Part shown: positions 1 through 10,808 of the stretch, in pieces | Numbering within the stretch: position 1 is the first letter of the stretch | Layout: every line of letters begins with the position of its first letter | Origin: Diphasiastrum complanatum | Taxonomy: Eukaryota; Streptophyta; Lycopodiopsida; Lycopodiales; Lycopodiaceae | Assembly (NCBI GenBank): GCA_029204225.1 | Contig: CM055114.1 | Coordinates: forward strand, 14,715,371-14,779,370 | Direction of reading: 5' to 3' | Length of the DNA stretch: 64,000 nucleotides | The notes under the pieces: generated by a model | The model's input: only the letters and a program-made list of their open reading frames with translations | Told to the model about the DNA's origin: nothing | Database searches by the model: none | Program-made: the position numbers and the translations under genes

Positions 1-71
1 TTCTTATTTTTTGTGCATTTTTTGAGTCTTTTTCTCTTTTCGTGTCTTTCTTTTGTTTTTCCATAATATTA

Positions 72-72
<1 letters not shown>

Positions 73-127
<55 letters not shown>

Positions 128-134
128 GGGGGGG
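73..134. repeat. Compound microsatellite (GT)n(AG)n(G)n
   Basis: A run of about 19 GT units passes directly into about 8 AG units and then eight G. It is pure, so it is likely length-polymorphic. Reading frames across it on the minus strand are low-complexity and not coding. Confidence 0.97.
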
Positions 135-284
135 TTAAACACAAATTTGACTTAGTCCCTCTTGACAAGTCAAGACCAAACCTTTTGAATCCTTTTGTCT
201 TATAGCATAACATACCTACATACGTAGGCGATTTCCCACGCAAACTCGAGACTTAGCCAAAATTTTGTCCTTTTTTTTTTTTGG

Positions 285-602
285 GTGGTGGCTCTACCAC
301 GCGTGGCACATCCACACTCAAAATTTTCAGGCACCCTTGCCAATCAAAAATCTATTGATTGTGAGTCCGGGGGGGAAGAAAAAATTTAAATCCAATTTTT
401 TTTTTTGTTGGCGCCTTGCACATTGGCGTGGCACAACCACGCGTGGCAGAGCCACAAAACGTCGTTAAATAACCACTTTTTCATGTGACACATAATTTGT
501 ACATTTGCCACGCTTGGCAAAAATTACAGAGAATTCTCTGGAGATTTGCCACGTATGGCAAAATTACAAATTTTTTGTTTTGAATTTGCCACACGTGGCA
601 AA
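285..602. repeat. Cluster of short palindromes around GCCAC-N3-TGGC
   Basis: Three near-perfect palindromes follow one another: TTTGCCACGCTTGGCAAA (504-521), TTTGCCACGTATGGCAAA (545-562) and TTTGCCACACGTGGCAAA (585-602). Upstream, CCACGCGTGG occurs twice (near 298 and 439), both times flanked by parts of a GTGGCTCT/AGAGCCAC inverted pair. Another palindrome, CAGAGAATTCTCTG, sits at 527-540. The arms stay constant while the middle three bases vary. The 585 copy contains the G-box core CACGTG. No gene lies next to it, so function is unknown. Confidence 0.75.
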
Positions 603-1420
603 CAATTGACCTACAATTTTCAAAATGTCCACTATACGTAATCTTTTTTAAGATTAAGCTAATAGCTCGCTAGCTTAGATATCAAATATTTTGATTGCTC
701 TAGTATTGTCATATGTTACAAATGGTTATTGTTTTATATTCTAGAAAATTATGGAGTGATTGTTAATGTGTACTGAGATATTCTTATTGGTTAAAATAAT
801 TTGTATTTACCCTTCAGTGATATATTCACAATCTATTGATTTTTATGAAAATTTAAGTAAGCACGGTTGAGTGAAAATACATTAGTTTTGTTTCAAATTT
901 GTCATTTGACATATAGTTAGAGGCATAATTCCTCATGTTCTATTTGATGATTGTACATACTTGATTGTGATGAATTGCATGATAAGTTGCATGATTACTT
1001 GATTGTGCATATAATTTGCATGATTGTGCATACTTGATTGTGATGAATTGCATTGTCAACATTTTGGACTGAGCAATTGAGCAACAAAGGAATATCAAAA
1101 CCAGCAGGTGTATATCTACAACTTTTTTCTTATTTGAAAAGAAAAGTCGCTTCGACCAAAATGAGGATATGAAGATATTGCCTTATAGATTTTCAATATA
1201 GTGAGGATTTTTCCTAAGGAAATTGTTTTTGAAGCGTAAAGAAACGATCAACGTATGTTCACTTATTGTTTTCCTTTGGTCAACAATCAATTTTTGCTAA
1301 ATCTTTAATAAGCTATAGATTTGATTGAAAGCATTTGATTTAAAATGAACCTGAAGTGATTGCTAAATAGAACTCAAGATAAACTTAAGAAATGCAAAAA
1401 TATATAAGATGCAATAATTA
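603..1420. other. AT-rich spacer with a short tandem duplication
   Basis: No gene is seen here. At about 951-1058 a segment containing CATACTTGATTGTGATGAAT occurs twice, about 71 bp apart. The rest is unremarkable AT-rich sequence. Confidence 0.6.
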
Positions 1421-1421
1421 A

Positions 1422-3110
1422 CTATGATTTTGTCACAAAAATGGTTGTGACATATATATTTAATTTATTCATCATCGCAAGATTCAAATTCATCAACCAT
1501 ACATCTTGCAACTCATCTCCACTTAGATGAATTTCATCATCACTATAGTAATCGGACCCTCTCTCAATATTGTCGTTTGTGTTAGAATCATCCGATTCAT
1601 TTATAGTATTTTCAACAATATTTAAGGAACTTGGAGATACTTCTATATCCTCATCAATTATGTTTGTGTTGTCAATATTCAAGTCCTCCATTTCATTCTC
1701 AATATAAGCATTTTCAAATACATGTCTTGCGTGTGGCTTAACTTGGACAACATACCACCATTTGTTGTTTAGTCAATCCGGTTGAAAAAATACCTGCACA
1801 TTTAACAATGTTAAGCTAACAAAATTATTATCAACATGGAACTAAGGTCCACAATAGTTAGTAGTAGTGAAATATTGTAGTATTTAATATATTGATTATG
1901 ATTGAGAAAAAATGTATGTGAAACTCATGTAACACACCTGTTCACAATGACAAGACAACACCAATGTGTCTGAAGAATCCATGCTTAATGTCTTGGTTGA
2001 ATCGATAGCAAAAAATACACTACAATCTCTTTTCACAGTTGCATTTGACCTTTGATAATTGATTTTGAACCATTTCACATCAAACAAAAAATATATACCA
2101 TTTTCATCGAAACACACTTCATATATATCTTGAACAGTCCATACATACTCAAGCTCTCCAGAAATTGGACTTTGGTCTCGTGCACTACTCCGAATTTCTT
2201 GATTGAAAGATGTCATCACACCATAATCATAAGTTCATCGTTTCATATCAACTCGTTCAACGCGATGATGACGACCATATGCCCACATTGCAGTATACTT
2301 TCGATACTACCACATATTAATTGTAATTAAGACAATAATCAATCATTGTACAAGTACATTGTATTTTACTCTCTTTTTTTAAAACAATAGACAAACCTTT
2401 CAATCACATCCTCTTGCAAATTCCCATTCCATGTCAGATATGACTTGTCCCTTTGATCTTACTTGTTGGAGTGTGTCAACCATCCATTCTATGGTGCATT
2501 GGTTGGAACATCACGTGAAGGTGTAGCTTGGCCCCTATGCCTATTATGCCAGCTAGCCAACACTCTTTTTTCTTTTTCTCTTGTTCATATAGTTCCAACC
2601 ACTTATCAATCACTCGGGAATTATAGAGCATGAAAGTAGAAAGTTTTTCTCTAAAAAAATGTGTCATTCTATTAGAAGCACCTATACCTTGGGGGGTTTC
2701 GCCTTTTATCCTCATCATTCCATAGTCGTGGAGTAGACGGATGTATTTGAAACAAAAATTTAGTGACATAAATAAGAGATTCTTGCACTAACCATCCCTA
2801 GGCCATGCTTCCCTATGGTCTTGCCTTTTGACGCACAAAACCTTTCAACACTTTCATGAATCTCTCGAAAAAAAACATCCACCTATAAGCATTTATTGCA
2901 TGATGAGAGTAGGTGTTCTCATCTCGCAAATGACTGACCATACATACTTGTACTCTTCCTTGATAAGAATACAAGAGGCTCTTTGAATGATATGAGTATT
3001 TTCATTTGTACCCAATTTTGGCCAATACTCTTTTTTTGTCATTGATTCTTGGAGCTCTTGTCTTGCATTACTATTGTCTTTTTTCGCCCACCAAGCGTTT
3101 CCATATAGCA
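1422..3110 (-). pseudogene. CACTA (En/Spm-like) transposon protein relic, DUF4216-like part
   Basis: The minus strand carries broken reading frames resembling the C-terminal part of plant CACTA-transposon proteins. The clearest is at 2219-1896, with a pattern like the DUF4216 domain: an aromatic/acidic segment ending in VLSCHCEQVCYM, where family members have a VLASQ.EQVFY-type motif. After an interruption a matching tail follows (WWYVVQVKPHARHV, about 1780-1730), then an acidic Asn/Ser-rich C terminus (1691-1422). Upstream, 2769-2476 and about 3110-2860 hold further frame-shifted blocks in the same sense. Stops and frame changes make it non-functional. No terminal CACTA inverted repeats were found. 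The assignment is from memory of the domain and moderately secure; strand and decay are clearer than family. Confidence 0.5.
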
Positions 3111-3123
3111 GTTCACTAATCTG

Positions 3124-3399
3124 TTGAGAGCCTTACCCGGATCATTCCAGACAACGAGAACCCTGCTCGCGAAAGATCCTACCATGACCCTCAAAAAGGC
3201 AATTGTCGAGATTCGAGAGGAAGTCGAGGCCAGAGAACATCTTGATCACAAAGATGGTTCTGACCAGGCCCTCTACGGCAACAAAGAAAAATCCAAGAAA
3301 CTATTCAAGCCTAAGAGAGAGTCAAATCAAAGGCAGGATTGTGATCAACAAGCAGAGGGGACCAGTAAAGCAACTCTGTATTTTAGACAGTGGTATTGA
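3124..3399 (+). pseudogene. Copia-type gag C-terminal fragment
   Basis: An open stretch of about 91 codons begins with RALPGSFQTTRTLLAKDP and continues through an IVEIREEVEAREH helix into a Lys/Arg/Gln-rich tail. This is the usual end of the UBN2-type gag of Ty1/copia elements (the segment on poor cleavage or choice followed by a basic linker before the zinc knuckle). No zinc knuckle, protease or LTR follows, and the next 300 bp is unrelated repeat, so this is a truncated relic. It is probably unconnected with the minus-strand CACTA relic beside it. Confidence 0.5.
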
Positions 3400-3719
3400 A
3401 TGCAAATTACCTCAGATACGTGTGAGGTAACTGGTTTGCTGCAAGAGCCCAACCAGTCATGAATGCCGCTTTTAAAACTCCATGTTGCATTCCGTTTGCC
3501 GCTTGTTGTTCACTCACAAATTGTTGGATTGTCCACGAAATCAGAGAATTAGCCTTGGAAAACTCTGATACATATTATCATGGAAGAATTTAAGCCAAGA
3601 CGGAGTGCCACACAGGTTTCCACAGCACAGACAGAGATCGAAAGAGGATCACAGGCATGCAAGCTGGCTGCAGACTATGTGGTGTCACAAATCTGGAAAA
3701 TGTAGACAGAACAGATGCT

Positions 3720-4260
3720 ACACCAACGAGGGTTTGTGGGCCGCAGGCAGAGGACAGCAGGCCACATCAGGGCAAAACAGAGGTAGGCAGGTCGCAGTTA
3801 GGGTAGGGACCCATTTTGGCAACTGTAGGTCACATGGCAACAGCCTATTGGCCGCAGACAGGTCTGACAGAGGTCGCACTCAAGCTGTTTTTGGCCGCAG
3901 ACAGGCTGAAATAGCTTGCAAATCCATGTGGCAGGTCGCTCAGGCCGCAAGTAGGCTGATACAGAGGCTGGTATAGGGCCGTAGGTAGCTTGTAGGCCGC
4001 AAACAGGTCTGATATAGATCTGTTTGATCTGACACAACTCAAGAAAATGTGTAGGGAGGCCGCTGACAGCCTGTCACAGTACTGGTAGGTCTAAAACTGT
4101 AGGAAAATGGCTGCAGATGGCCACAGACAGGCTGTGGGCCTGGTATTTTCTCTGTAAATAGAACGGGGCATGCACAATGGCTGGGATTTGGCCGCAGGTA
4201 GTGGTTGGAACTATCTGGAGGACTAATAGATCGCTGACAGGTCTACTACAGTGCTATTTG
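3720..4260. repeat. Degenerate GGCCGCAGACAGG-type tandem repeats
   Basis: The motif GGCCGCAGACAGGTCTGA and variants (GGCCGCAAGTAGGCTGAT, GGCCGCAAACAGGTCTGA, GGCCACAGACAGGCTGTG) recur at irregular 40-70 bp spacing about ten times. Short frames on both strands here (about 60-120 codons, rich in Gln, Arg and Cys) are by-products of the repeat, not genes. Confidence 0.65.
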
Positions 4261-4264
4261 ATCT

Positions 4265-5180
4265 ATCATAGCTCACCAAATTGTGAAAGAAGACTGCAAC
4301 AGGCCTGCTAGCTTTGAAAACCATGTGTAGATTGTCGCAAACAAACCTAATAATCTGATATATACCGATACTACCCTCACAACAACCCCTCTCTTCACAA
4401 AGTTCTCAACACTAGAGTTGCACTTATTTCGAACAAACAACACATGTTTCACATAAGGCAACCTCACATGGCAATCAACTCTCCCTAATACTTAACCAAA
4501 ACATCACACGAATTCCTAACTCTTAACACTCAACACATTCATCACACAACCTTCAACATTCCTTATAGGCTCAATACGACAACACAAAAGACCACCAAAC
4601 AACACTTATCCCAACACACTCCTCAACAATGAACTAACATCCTCACCACAAAGTAACTCTTGCAACAACCAAGAACCAAGCAATCAATAGTCACGTTGTA
4701 TTAACTAACATTTAATTGCAAGAAGCACAATCTTCCAACGTACTTCAACATTCAAACAACAAGTACCCTTCATTTACTATGGATTACAAGGATAGCATTC
4801 AATCCAATGACCACTAAGCATCAAGCAATCGACAATCATACAATAATAGTTATCCTCCATGATTACATACCTATTGAAAACAATTGCATCTCCTTCCTTC
4901 CTCAACGTATTGGAATGTATCATTCCACCACCTTCAAGCATCCCCCAACATCCAAGCAAGCACTAACATCCTTTCACTAACAACAAAGCCCTCTCAAGCA
5001 TGTAGCTAACATAGAACTAACATCACTCTCAAAACAAGTAAACTCACTTCCAAACTACTAGCATTGGAATAACTAACATCAAAATATAACTAACTTCCAA
5101 AACCCCTCAAGCAAACAAGCACCTTCCAAAATACCAACTCCTAAAAGTACTAACATCCAAAAGCACTAACAACAAATACA
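4265..5180. other. C/A-rich spacer with recurrent ACTAACAT
   Basis: There is no gene. The plus strand is strongly A/C biased, and the heptamer CTAACAT or CTAACA recurs more than ten times between about 4,630 and 5,170. It looks like a cryptically simple, strand-asymmetric sequence. Confidence 0.55.
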
Positions 5181-6225
5181 AAGAGTTGGCTCCTTCTTAT
5201 AGGAAAATCCAATGCATCCCCTTCACAATGCCATCTTGCCATTCTTCATGCCCTTCAAGCCCTCTTTGTCATTTGTCCTCAACCCATTTGATAGTACTAA
5301 ACGTTTCTATTACCAAATCTTTGCCAGCTTTCAGCCCTCTGCCTGACGAAAATGTTCGCGAACGCGAAATTCAAAAGACAAGCAAAAATGTTTGCGAACA
5401 CCCTGACGAAAAAGACACAAACGAGAAAAATTCGCGAAAGAGAATTTTTCGCGGTACAGGGGAGAAAGTCAGACGACGCAAAAATCGTCGCGACACATTT
5501 TCTGGCCTCACGCTTCAAAAGGGTCAGCAAGATCATGCAAGTACCCAAAAGTACAGATATCTGATCTGATGGCATGACCTCAGCAGATACACTCTAGGTC
5601 GTGGCTAATTTGTCATTCTTGTAATTCATGATTAGTTGTAGATGCTTAATTACTCTAATCTAGAAGTTACACGACGCGACTATATACTTTCTGGATGATA
5701 CTTGATATAGAGATAAATACATGAAGTAGTTTGAAGCTAGTAAGCTAGAAGACGAAAATACAAAAAACAAATCCGCCTGCGTGCGAGACGAGTTCTATAA
5801 GCAGGATCCACAGAGATCCAACAAGTTCGCTAGTAAGCGAGACATTACTCATGAGAGAACTGTATTTCTCTCACGCCAACGCACTGCGTGGTTTTGCATG
5901 CAGTGCCTGAAGAATCAGAGAAGAATCAATAGATGATCTTGTAGCCGTTGCGCACATGTCACTCTTTTCCATGTCTGATCTTGAATGCAAAGTACTCTGT
6001 TGTTATTCATGTGTCTGATTCTCTTGCTCATTTAATTCTGCACCTTGGTTTGAATTTTGTTGAATGTTGTGTTAATCTCAAACGTAGATCAGCAGTGCTT
6101 GACTACATTCTGGAGGACTGTAGGAATGATTCAGATGGCAGTGACCAACGATCATATATGAACTCCATCCGAATCGCGACTGTTTTGCGACTGCGATTAC
6201 ATTCGATCGACGTCATCAGCAACCT
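5181..6225. other. Unassigned region with TTCGCGAA-type motifs
   Basis: I find no recognisable protein. Between 5,345 and 5,500 TTCGCGAA or TTTGCGAA occurs four times (for example GTTCGCGAACGCG and AATTCGCGAAAGA), surrounded by A-rich sequence. The overlapping frames of 92-127 codons are low-complexity and lack family features. The region from 5,570 to 6,225 shows nothing I can name. Confidence 0.4.
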
Positions 6226-7057
6226 CATCAGAAACACAACCCGTCGCTTTTGGTCTTATCAAAATTAGCTCTCTCCAACCGAGGGCACTTCTTTTTCTTT
6301 TGAAGGAGAACAATACGCTCTTTTCCCTTTTTGAAAGGAGGGCTTGAAGAGGGTTTGTCTTTGGATTCAGGCTTCTGCTGTTCTTTGCGGGTCATAGTGT
6401 GCGTATCGTCAAAAATTCAAACAAAACACATGACATCCTATAAGGAATGTGGCTGATTCCGGTGGACTTCCAACTGATATTCTTTGGGCAAGCCTAAAAT
6501 GAAATGCAACTTAAGGAGCACTCCGTCTATGCGGTTAACAAATTGCGAAGCTGCCTCTTGGAAGTCTTGCAAGTAGACATCTAATGGTTTCGTCCCCATT
6601 TGCAAAGTTGCAAATCGAAAATAATATTCAAAATTGTCAAGGACATGCATAAAGGCAGTCTGAAAGGCTACCTGGACATCATCCCAAGTAGTTGGGATTG
6701 TAGCTTGGTCTTTAAGATCCTTTCACCATGAGTACGCCTCGCTGCGTAAAAACATGATGGTCGTGGCAATCTGTGAGCTATATGGTGAATCGTGCATGGA
6801 AAAATGAGAAGTCCATCGATCCAACCAATCCAAGACCACATCCTGATGTTTGTCTTTTTTCTCCTCAGTGAAAAACTCCGGGGTAAACATCGGGTTGAGG
6901 AGTGTGTGTCGAGATTGGGACATAGCCTGCATTTTGGCCTCCGCCTGTTCATGTTTAGTTCGCACTATTGTTGCAACAGATTAATTGCACGCATCATATT
7001 TTCCATATCAATCTCGACAAAACTTGGAGCTTGAGTTTCTTCCATAGGAGTGTCCAT
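6226..7057 (-). pseudogene. LTR-retrotransposon gag relic
   Basis: Read on the minus strand from an ATG at 7057, the frame encodes an N-terminal MDTPMEETQAP segment, shifts frame, and continues as a capsid-like domain (VVLDWLDRWTSHFSMHDSPY, about 6850-6790; IATTIMFLRSEAYSW). After an interruption comes the typical gag helix region (WDDVQVAFQTAF; then YYFRFATLQMG and DVYLQDFQEAASQFV, about 6690-6440). A basic Lys/Ser/Pro-rich stretch follows (KPESKDKPSSSPPFKKGK), as before a nucleocapsid. At least two frameshifts and stops break it. The pattern matches the Retrotrans_gag family. It sits downstream, on the minus strand, of the primer site and LTR edge at 8385-8399. No pol was found further on. 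Confidence 0.55.
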
Positions 7058-8384
7058 GGCAAAAGCAGTATTTGGCAAAAAGCTAAAGAAAAAACGGAGA
7101 ACAACGATATTAAAATCGTTAAAAACTGATAACTAGAGAAGAAGGGCTCAAGAAAACAAGTAAGCTTGAGCTCTAAAAAATTCTACAAGCAACTTTGAGA
7201 ATGGGGTAGAGGAAAGTGAACGTACTTCCTTTGCCCCCTCCCCCAAAGCTCTTCCTCTTTCCTCATGCAAAAAGGACAAGTGGGGACCAAAAAAGGCCCC
7301 GAGTGTCCTTTCTAAACTTTTCATACCATGTGGGGCCATAAAATGGTGCCACATGGCCCATGGACTTCAAAGGATTAAAAAATTTGGTTAAGGCCCCTTC
7401 TCCCACCTCCAACTCCACGTACTACAAATTCTTTCCAACCTTGGGAGATTTGCAAGTACGGAGGAGGAGGAATAAGAACGGTACAACCAAGAAAGGACAA
7501 ATTCTCTCCAACCTTGGGAGATTTGCAAGTATGGAGGAGGAATAAGAATGGTACAACCAAGAAAGTTAAGGTTTCCAAGAATTATCTTGGTTCAACTTCT
7601 TTTGGGATTTTCACTTAGAGTTTAAGGATTTAAAACTTAGAAACTAAGTTTTGATTATGTACCATTGAAACTTAGCACAAAGTTAATCCAAAATTTGCAT
7701 GCTCAAGTACTAAGCTTGTAAGGATGCAAAGATAAGATGAGAACAGGGCGCACATCTCCCCTCCCTGTCAAATCATATTTGTACGATTCCGGGGGAGGTA
7801 TTAACCCCTCCCCTCCCCCACCGCTTCTTTGCAAGAGTGCATTGCAGCATCGCCAAATGGAAATTCTAGGGGAGGTATTACCCCTCGCCCCCCTTTTCAA
7901 AACAAAAAAGGATGCAGCCTGCGGGTACAAAATCGTACCTACAGATCTTTCGGTTTTACTTTTTTTATTTTCATCCCTCCTCCACAATTTTGGCGCCAGT
8001 CGGCAGAAGCCAGTTCTCTAATTTTTTTTGTTTTGAACGTGACAGGGGGGTGCCAACAAGGGGATAAGGTCATACAAGCTTAAAAAAAGATTTTAACCCA
8101 TACCCCCAACATTTTTTTTAAATGGCAAAATTAAAAGAAACACAACCTTAATTCTAAGTTGCTAATTAAAAACAGATGTTTATGTCTTTTCATACTCAAA
8201 AGGAGAGATAAACAAAAAGAAAAACCACTTTATAAAACTAGTTCTAAAACCCAAAAGAAGCTCCTTCTTTTCAAGAATAAACTTGAAACAAGATTTAAGA
8301 AGACCAACAGCCACATTCCATTAAAAGGAATATCAACCGCAAAAGTGATAAAGGGAATGTGTGCACCTCGTTAGGGAATCGGCT
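7058..8384 (-). other. Leader region of the minus-strand retroelement, with local repeats
   Basis: This lies between the gag relic and the putative primer-binding site and shows no gene. It holds a tandem duplication of about 74 bp at about 7,431-7,568 (CCAACCTTGGGAGATTTGCA in each copy) and two G/C-tract palindromes, GGGGAGGTATTAACCCCTCC (7,794-7,815) and GGGGAGGTATTACCCCTC (7,871-7,888). Confidence 0.45.
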
Positions 8385-9200
8385 GCTCTTATACCAAATG
8401 TTAGAACTCCCAAGAATCTTCGATTGCCTTGAAGGTTCCGCACACCCCATACTAGTGACGACTCACCGTCTCCGCCCATCCATAAAGTCACAACCGACCC
8501 ACCCCCATGCATTGGAGCTATTGACATAGTCATGCCCAATCGAGCCTCCTACGATAATTGGTGTCCCATACCACTAGCCATCGCACTCGGCTCTCCCTAG
8601 CATACATCTCCTGGCCAGGAGATACATCCTGGCTCATGCACCTGCTCTCCATCCACCAACTCCCAGGTAGACTGAGTGAGTGACAATAGGGAAGCCCCAC
8701 CACTCTATAGGCATAGCATGGTGAGTCCCATCAAGCACTGTCATGTCGGCGACACGTGACCACCTAGGATAGTGGCATGTGGCACTCAAACATGTCGATA
8801 AATCCAGATCTGCGTCATGCCCCTTGCAAGGCCATCACTGATGTCGTGATTAGCTCTTTTGCAATATCTGCAGAAAAGCTTCTTGCGTGATCCACCATGC
8901 TCACCTTGAGTGTGAGGCTTCTGCTGTTGTTGCTGCACTTGATGGAATAGTCTTTCTTCTTGGTGTACACATTAGAGAAAATTTGAGCACAAAAGGGGCC
9001 TTTCAAAAAGATACTTTTTATTTTTTTTCTCTCAAGTTTTTTTCACATGGTCCAATCAAAACACTCAAATTTGAAATCTAAGTAACGTAGCTCCTTCAAA
9101 TTGATTTTCTTTTCTTTCTAAAAGAACTGTAATTTTGTGTCAGGGGCAGCCCGTAAATAAACCATTTTATCTGTAGTATAGTATGCAACTCAACAAAAAA
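8385..9200 (-). mobile_element. Primer-binding site and LTR edge of the minus-strand retroelement
   Basis: On the minus strand, TAACA (LTR end) is followed by TTTGGTATAAGAGC, a variant of the plant initiator-tRNA-Met primer site TGGTATCAGAGC. The LTR edge is therefore at 8399, with its TGTTAG inverted end on the plus strand. The LTR extends rightwards, but its outer end is not visible because no second copy exists in the window; the 9200 limit is a guess. No genes are seen in the block. Confidence 0.45.
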
Positions 9201-9304
9201 TAGTGTAACTTTTGAACGACAACTCAAATTGAGACGATTAAAGTGCCATCAGAAAGCCCTCGACGAGAGCTTTTCAAGACACCGAAGATGACCCAGTTCT
9301 GATT

Positions 9305-9552
9305 TAAAATAGCAATGATCACCTTATACAATGCGTTCTTATTTCGACGGCACCACGTGTGCTTAGTTCTAGAATTATCGGGTCGTCTTTCTTTTACGAG
9401 CCCTTTGAGTGCTTTTAAGCAACTTTATCTTTGTACTTGCTTATCAGTTGAATATACAGTTTGAGGTGAGCTATTATGTTGTCTTGTCTTGTTGCACTTG
9501 ATGGTGTGCTGTGGTGATTGATCTGGTCGGGTGTGTAAACTGTTTTCTTGAC
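9305..9552 (+). repeat. 5' LTR of Copia element A
   Basis: It begins at TAAAATAGCAATGATC and ends just before the primer site. It differs from the 3' LTR by scattered substitutions only. Confidence 0.85.
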
Positions 9553-10808
9553 TTGGTATCAGAGCCCTTGGTGGCAAGAATCATCGGACAAGAACAGAGA
9601 GTTGCGAATTCACGACGTTTTGTTGGCTAGGAAGCACAAAACCAAGTCTGTGGAGATTTGAGGGATAGCTCGACACTGTAAGAAGATTCAGAGGCAGGGG
9701 ATTGTCGGCTGAAACGAGAAGCTAAACGAAAGCAAAGAACTCCATAGAAAGGTTGCCTAGTGTGGATTCAGTTTGAAGCCAATTGAAGATCTGTTTGAAG
9801 CAGGTGATGGCTGATTGTAGGTCGACCTGAGTGTAGTAGAAGGCTGCAAAAAGTGGCTTAGAGAAAACTTGAGCATAGCTCAAAAAGTTTTTCTTCTTTC
9901 ATGACTAGGGTTTACAGGCATAAAACTGTGGATCTTTGATTGTAGGAGATCATTTCTAGCACTATAAGTGCATGATGGAGGGTGCCCTAGTAAAACAAGC
10001 CTGATTGTGGAAGGCAGATGTGGGCTGTGGCAGAGAGAGGATGCTGGATCAATCTTTGGGGGCAGCCATAGCCTTTTGTCTTGGAAAGAACATTGAGAGA
10101 GATGGAGGACCGTAGGAGCTCGCGGGTCTGTCGCGCGGCCAGCGTGAGTAGGACTATAGCATAAAGTGGGGGGCCGGTGTGTTGAGGAGTGAGCTTGAGC
10201 GCTCAAGGCGGTTTGTAGCCGTAGGATTAGCCATCCAAGAGATCAATGACCACAATAACAAGTCTCACAGTCAACATGGGCCACAGGATGGAGGATCACC
10301 CTTAGATGGGCTTTGAGAGGGTCCTGAAGAATTGAAGGGCAAAGGCACCCTTCTTCTCATTAAAAATTTTCAAAGAGAAAAAATTGTTGGGTCCCAAGTT
10401 TTTTGAAATGTGAAGTTTCTTCACACTGAAGAAACAGTTTAAAAACCCAAATTGCCCTTATTTTCATCTCCTTTAGCCTATTGGCCAAATGAAAGGCGAT
10501 AGCCTCCAAACGAAGGGCACCCTGATTGTACCTGCAAGTACGGTACACCAAAACAGAGTGATTGCCATGGAGAAAGTGTTCGGAGCGTGCTAGAAGTGAT
10601 TTCACCATTCCACTGGACAGGTGACTTGGAGTTGGTGACGAGAAGCATTTCGGAAGGCGACGCCAGTTTGGCTTTCAATTTGGCGAAAGAGCGGCGGGTC
10701 GCTTGGTAAGCCAAAAATTGCAGGTCATTATTTTTTATTTTTGACATCACGGTTGGCTTCGGCATACACTTCATAGCCTATAGGTGGAGTTTCAAGCAGT
10801 TTGGATAT
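9553..10808 (+). other. Leader of Copia element A
   Basis: This starts with the primer-binding site TGGTATCAGAGCCC (9,554-9,567), complementary to initiator tRNA-Met as usual in plant copia elements. The following 1.2 kb shows no gene; frames on the minus strand (for example 10,774-10,478) have no family features. Confidence 0.7.
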
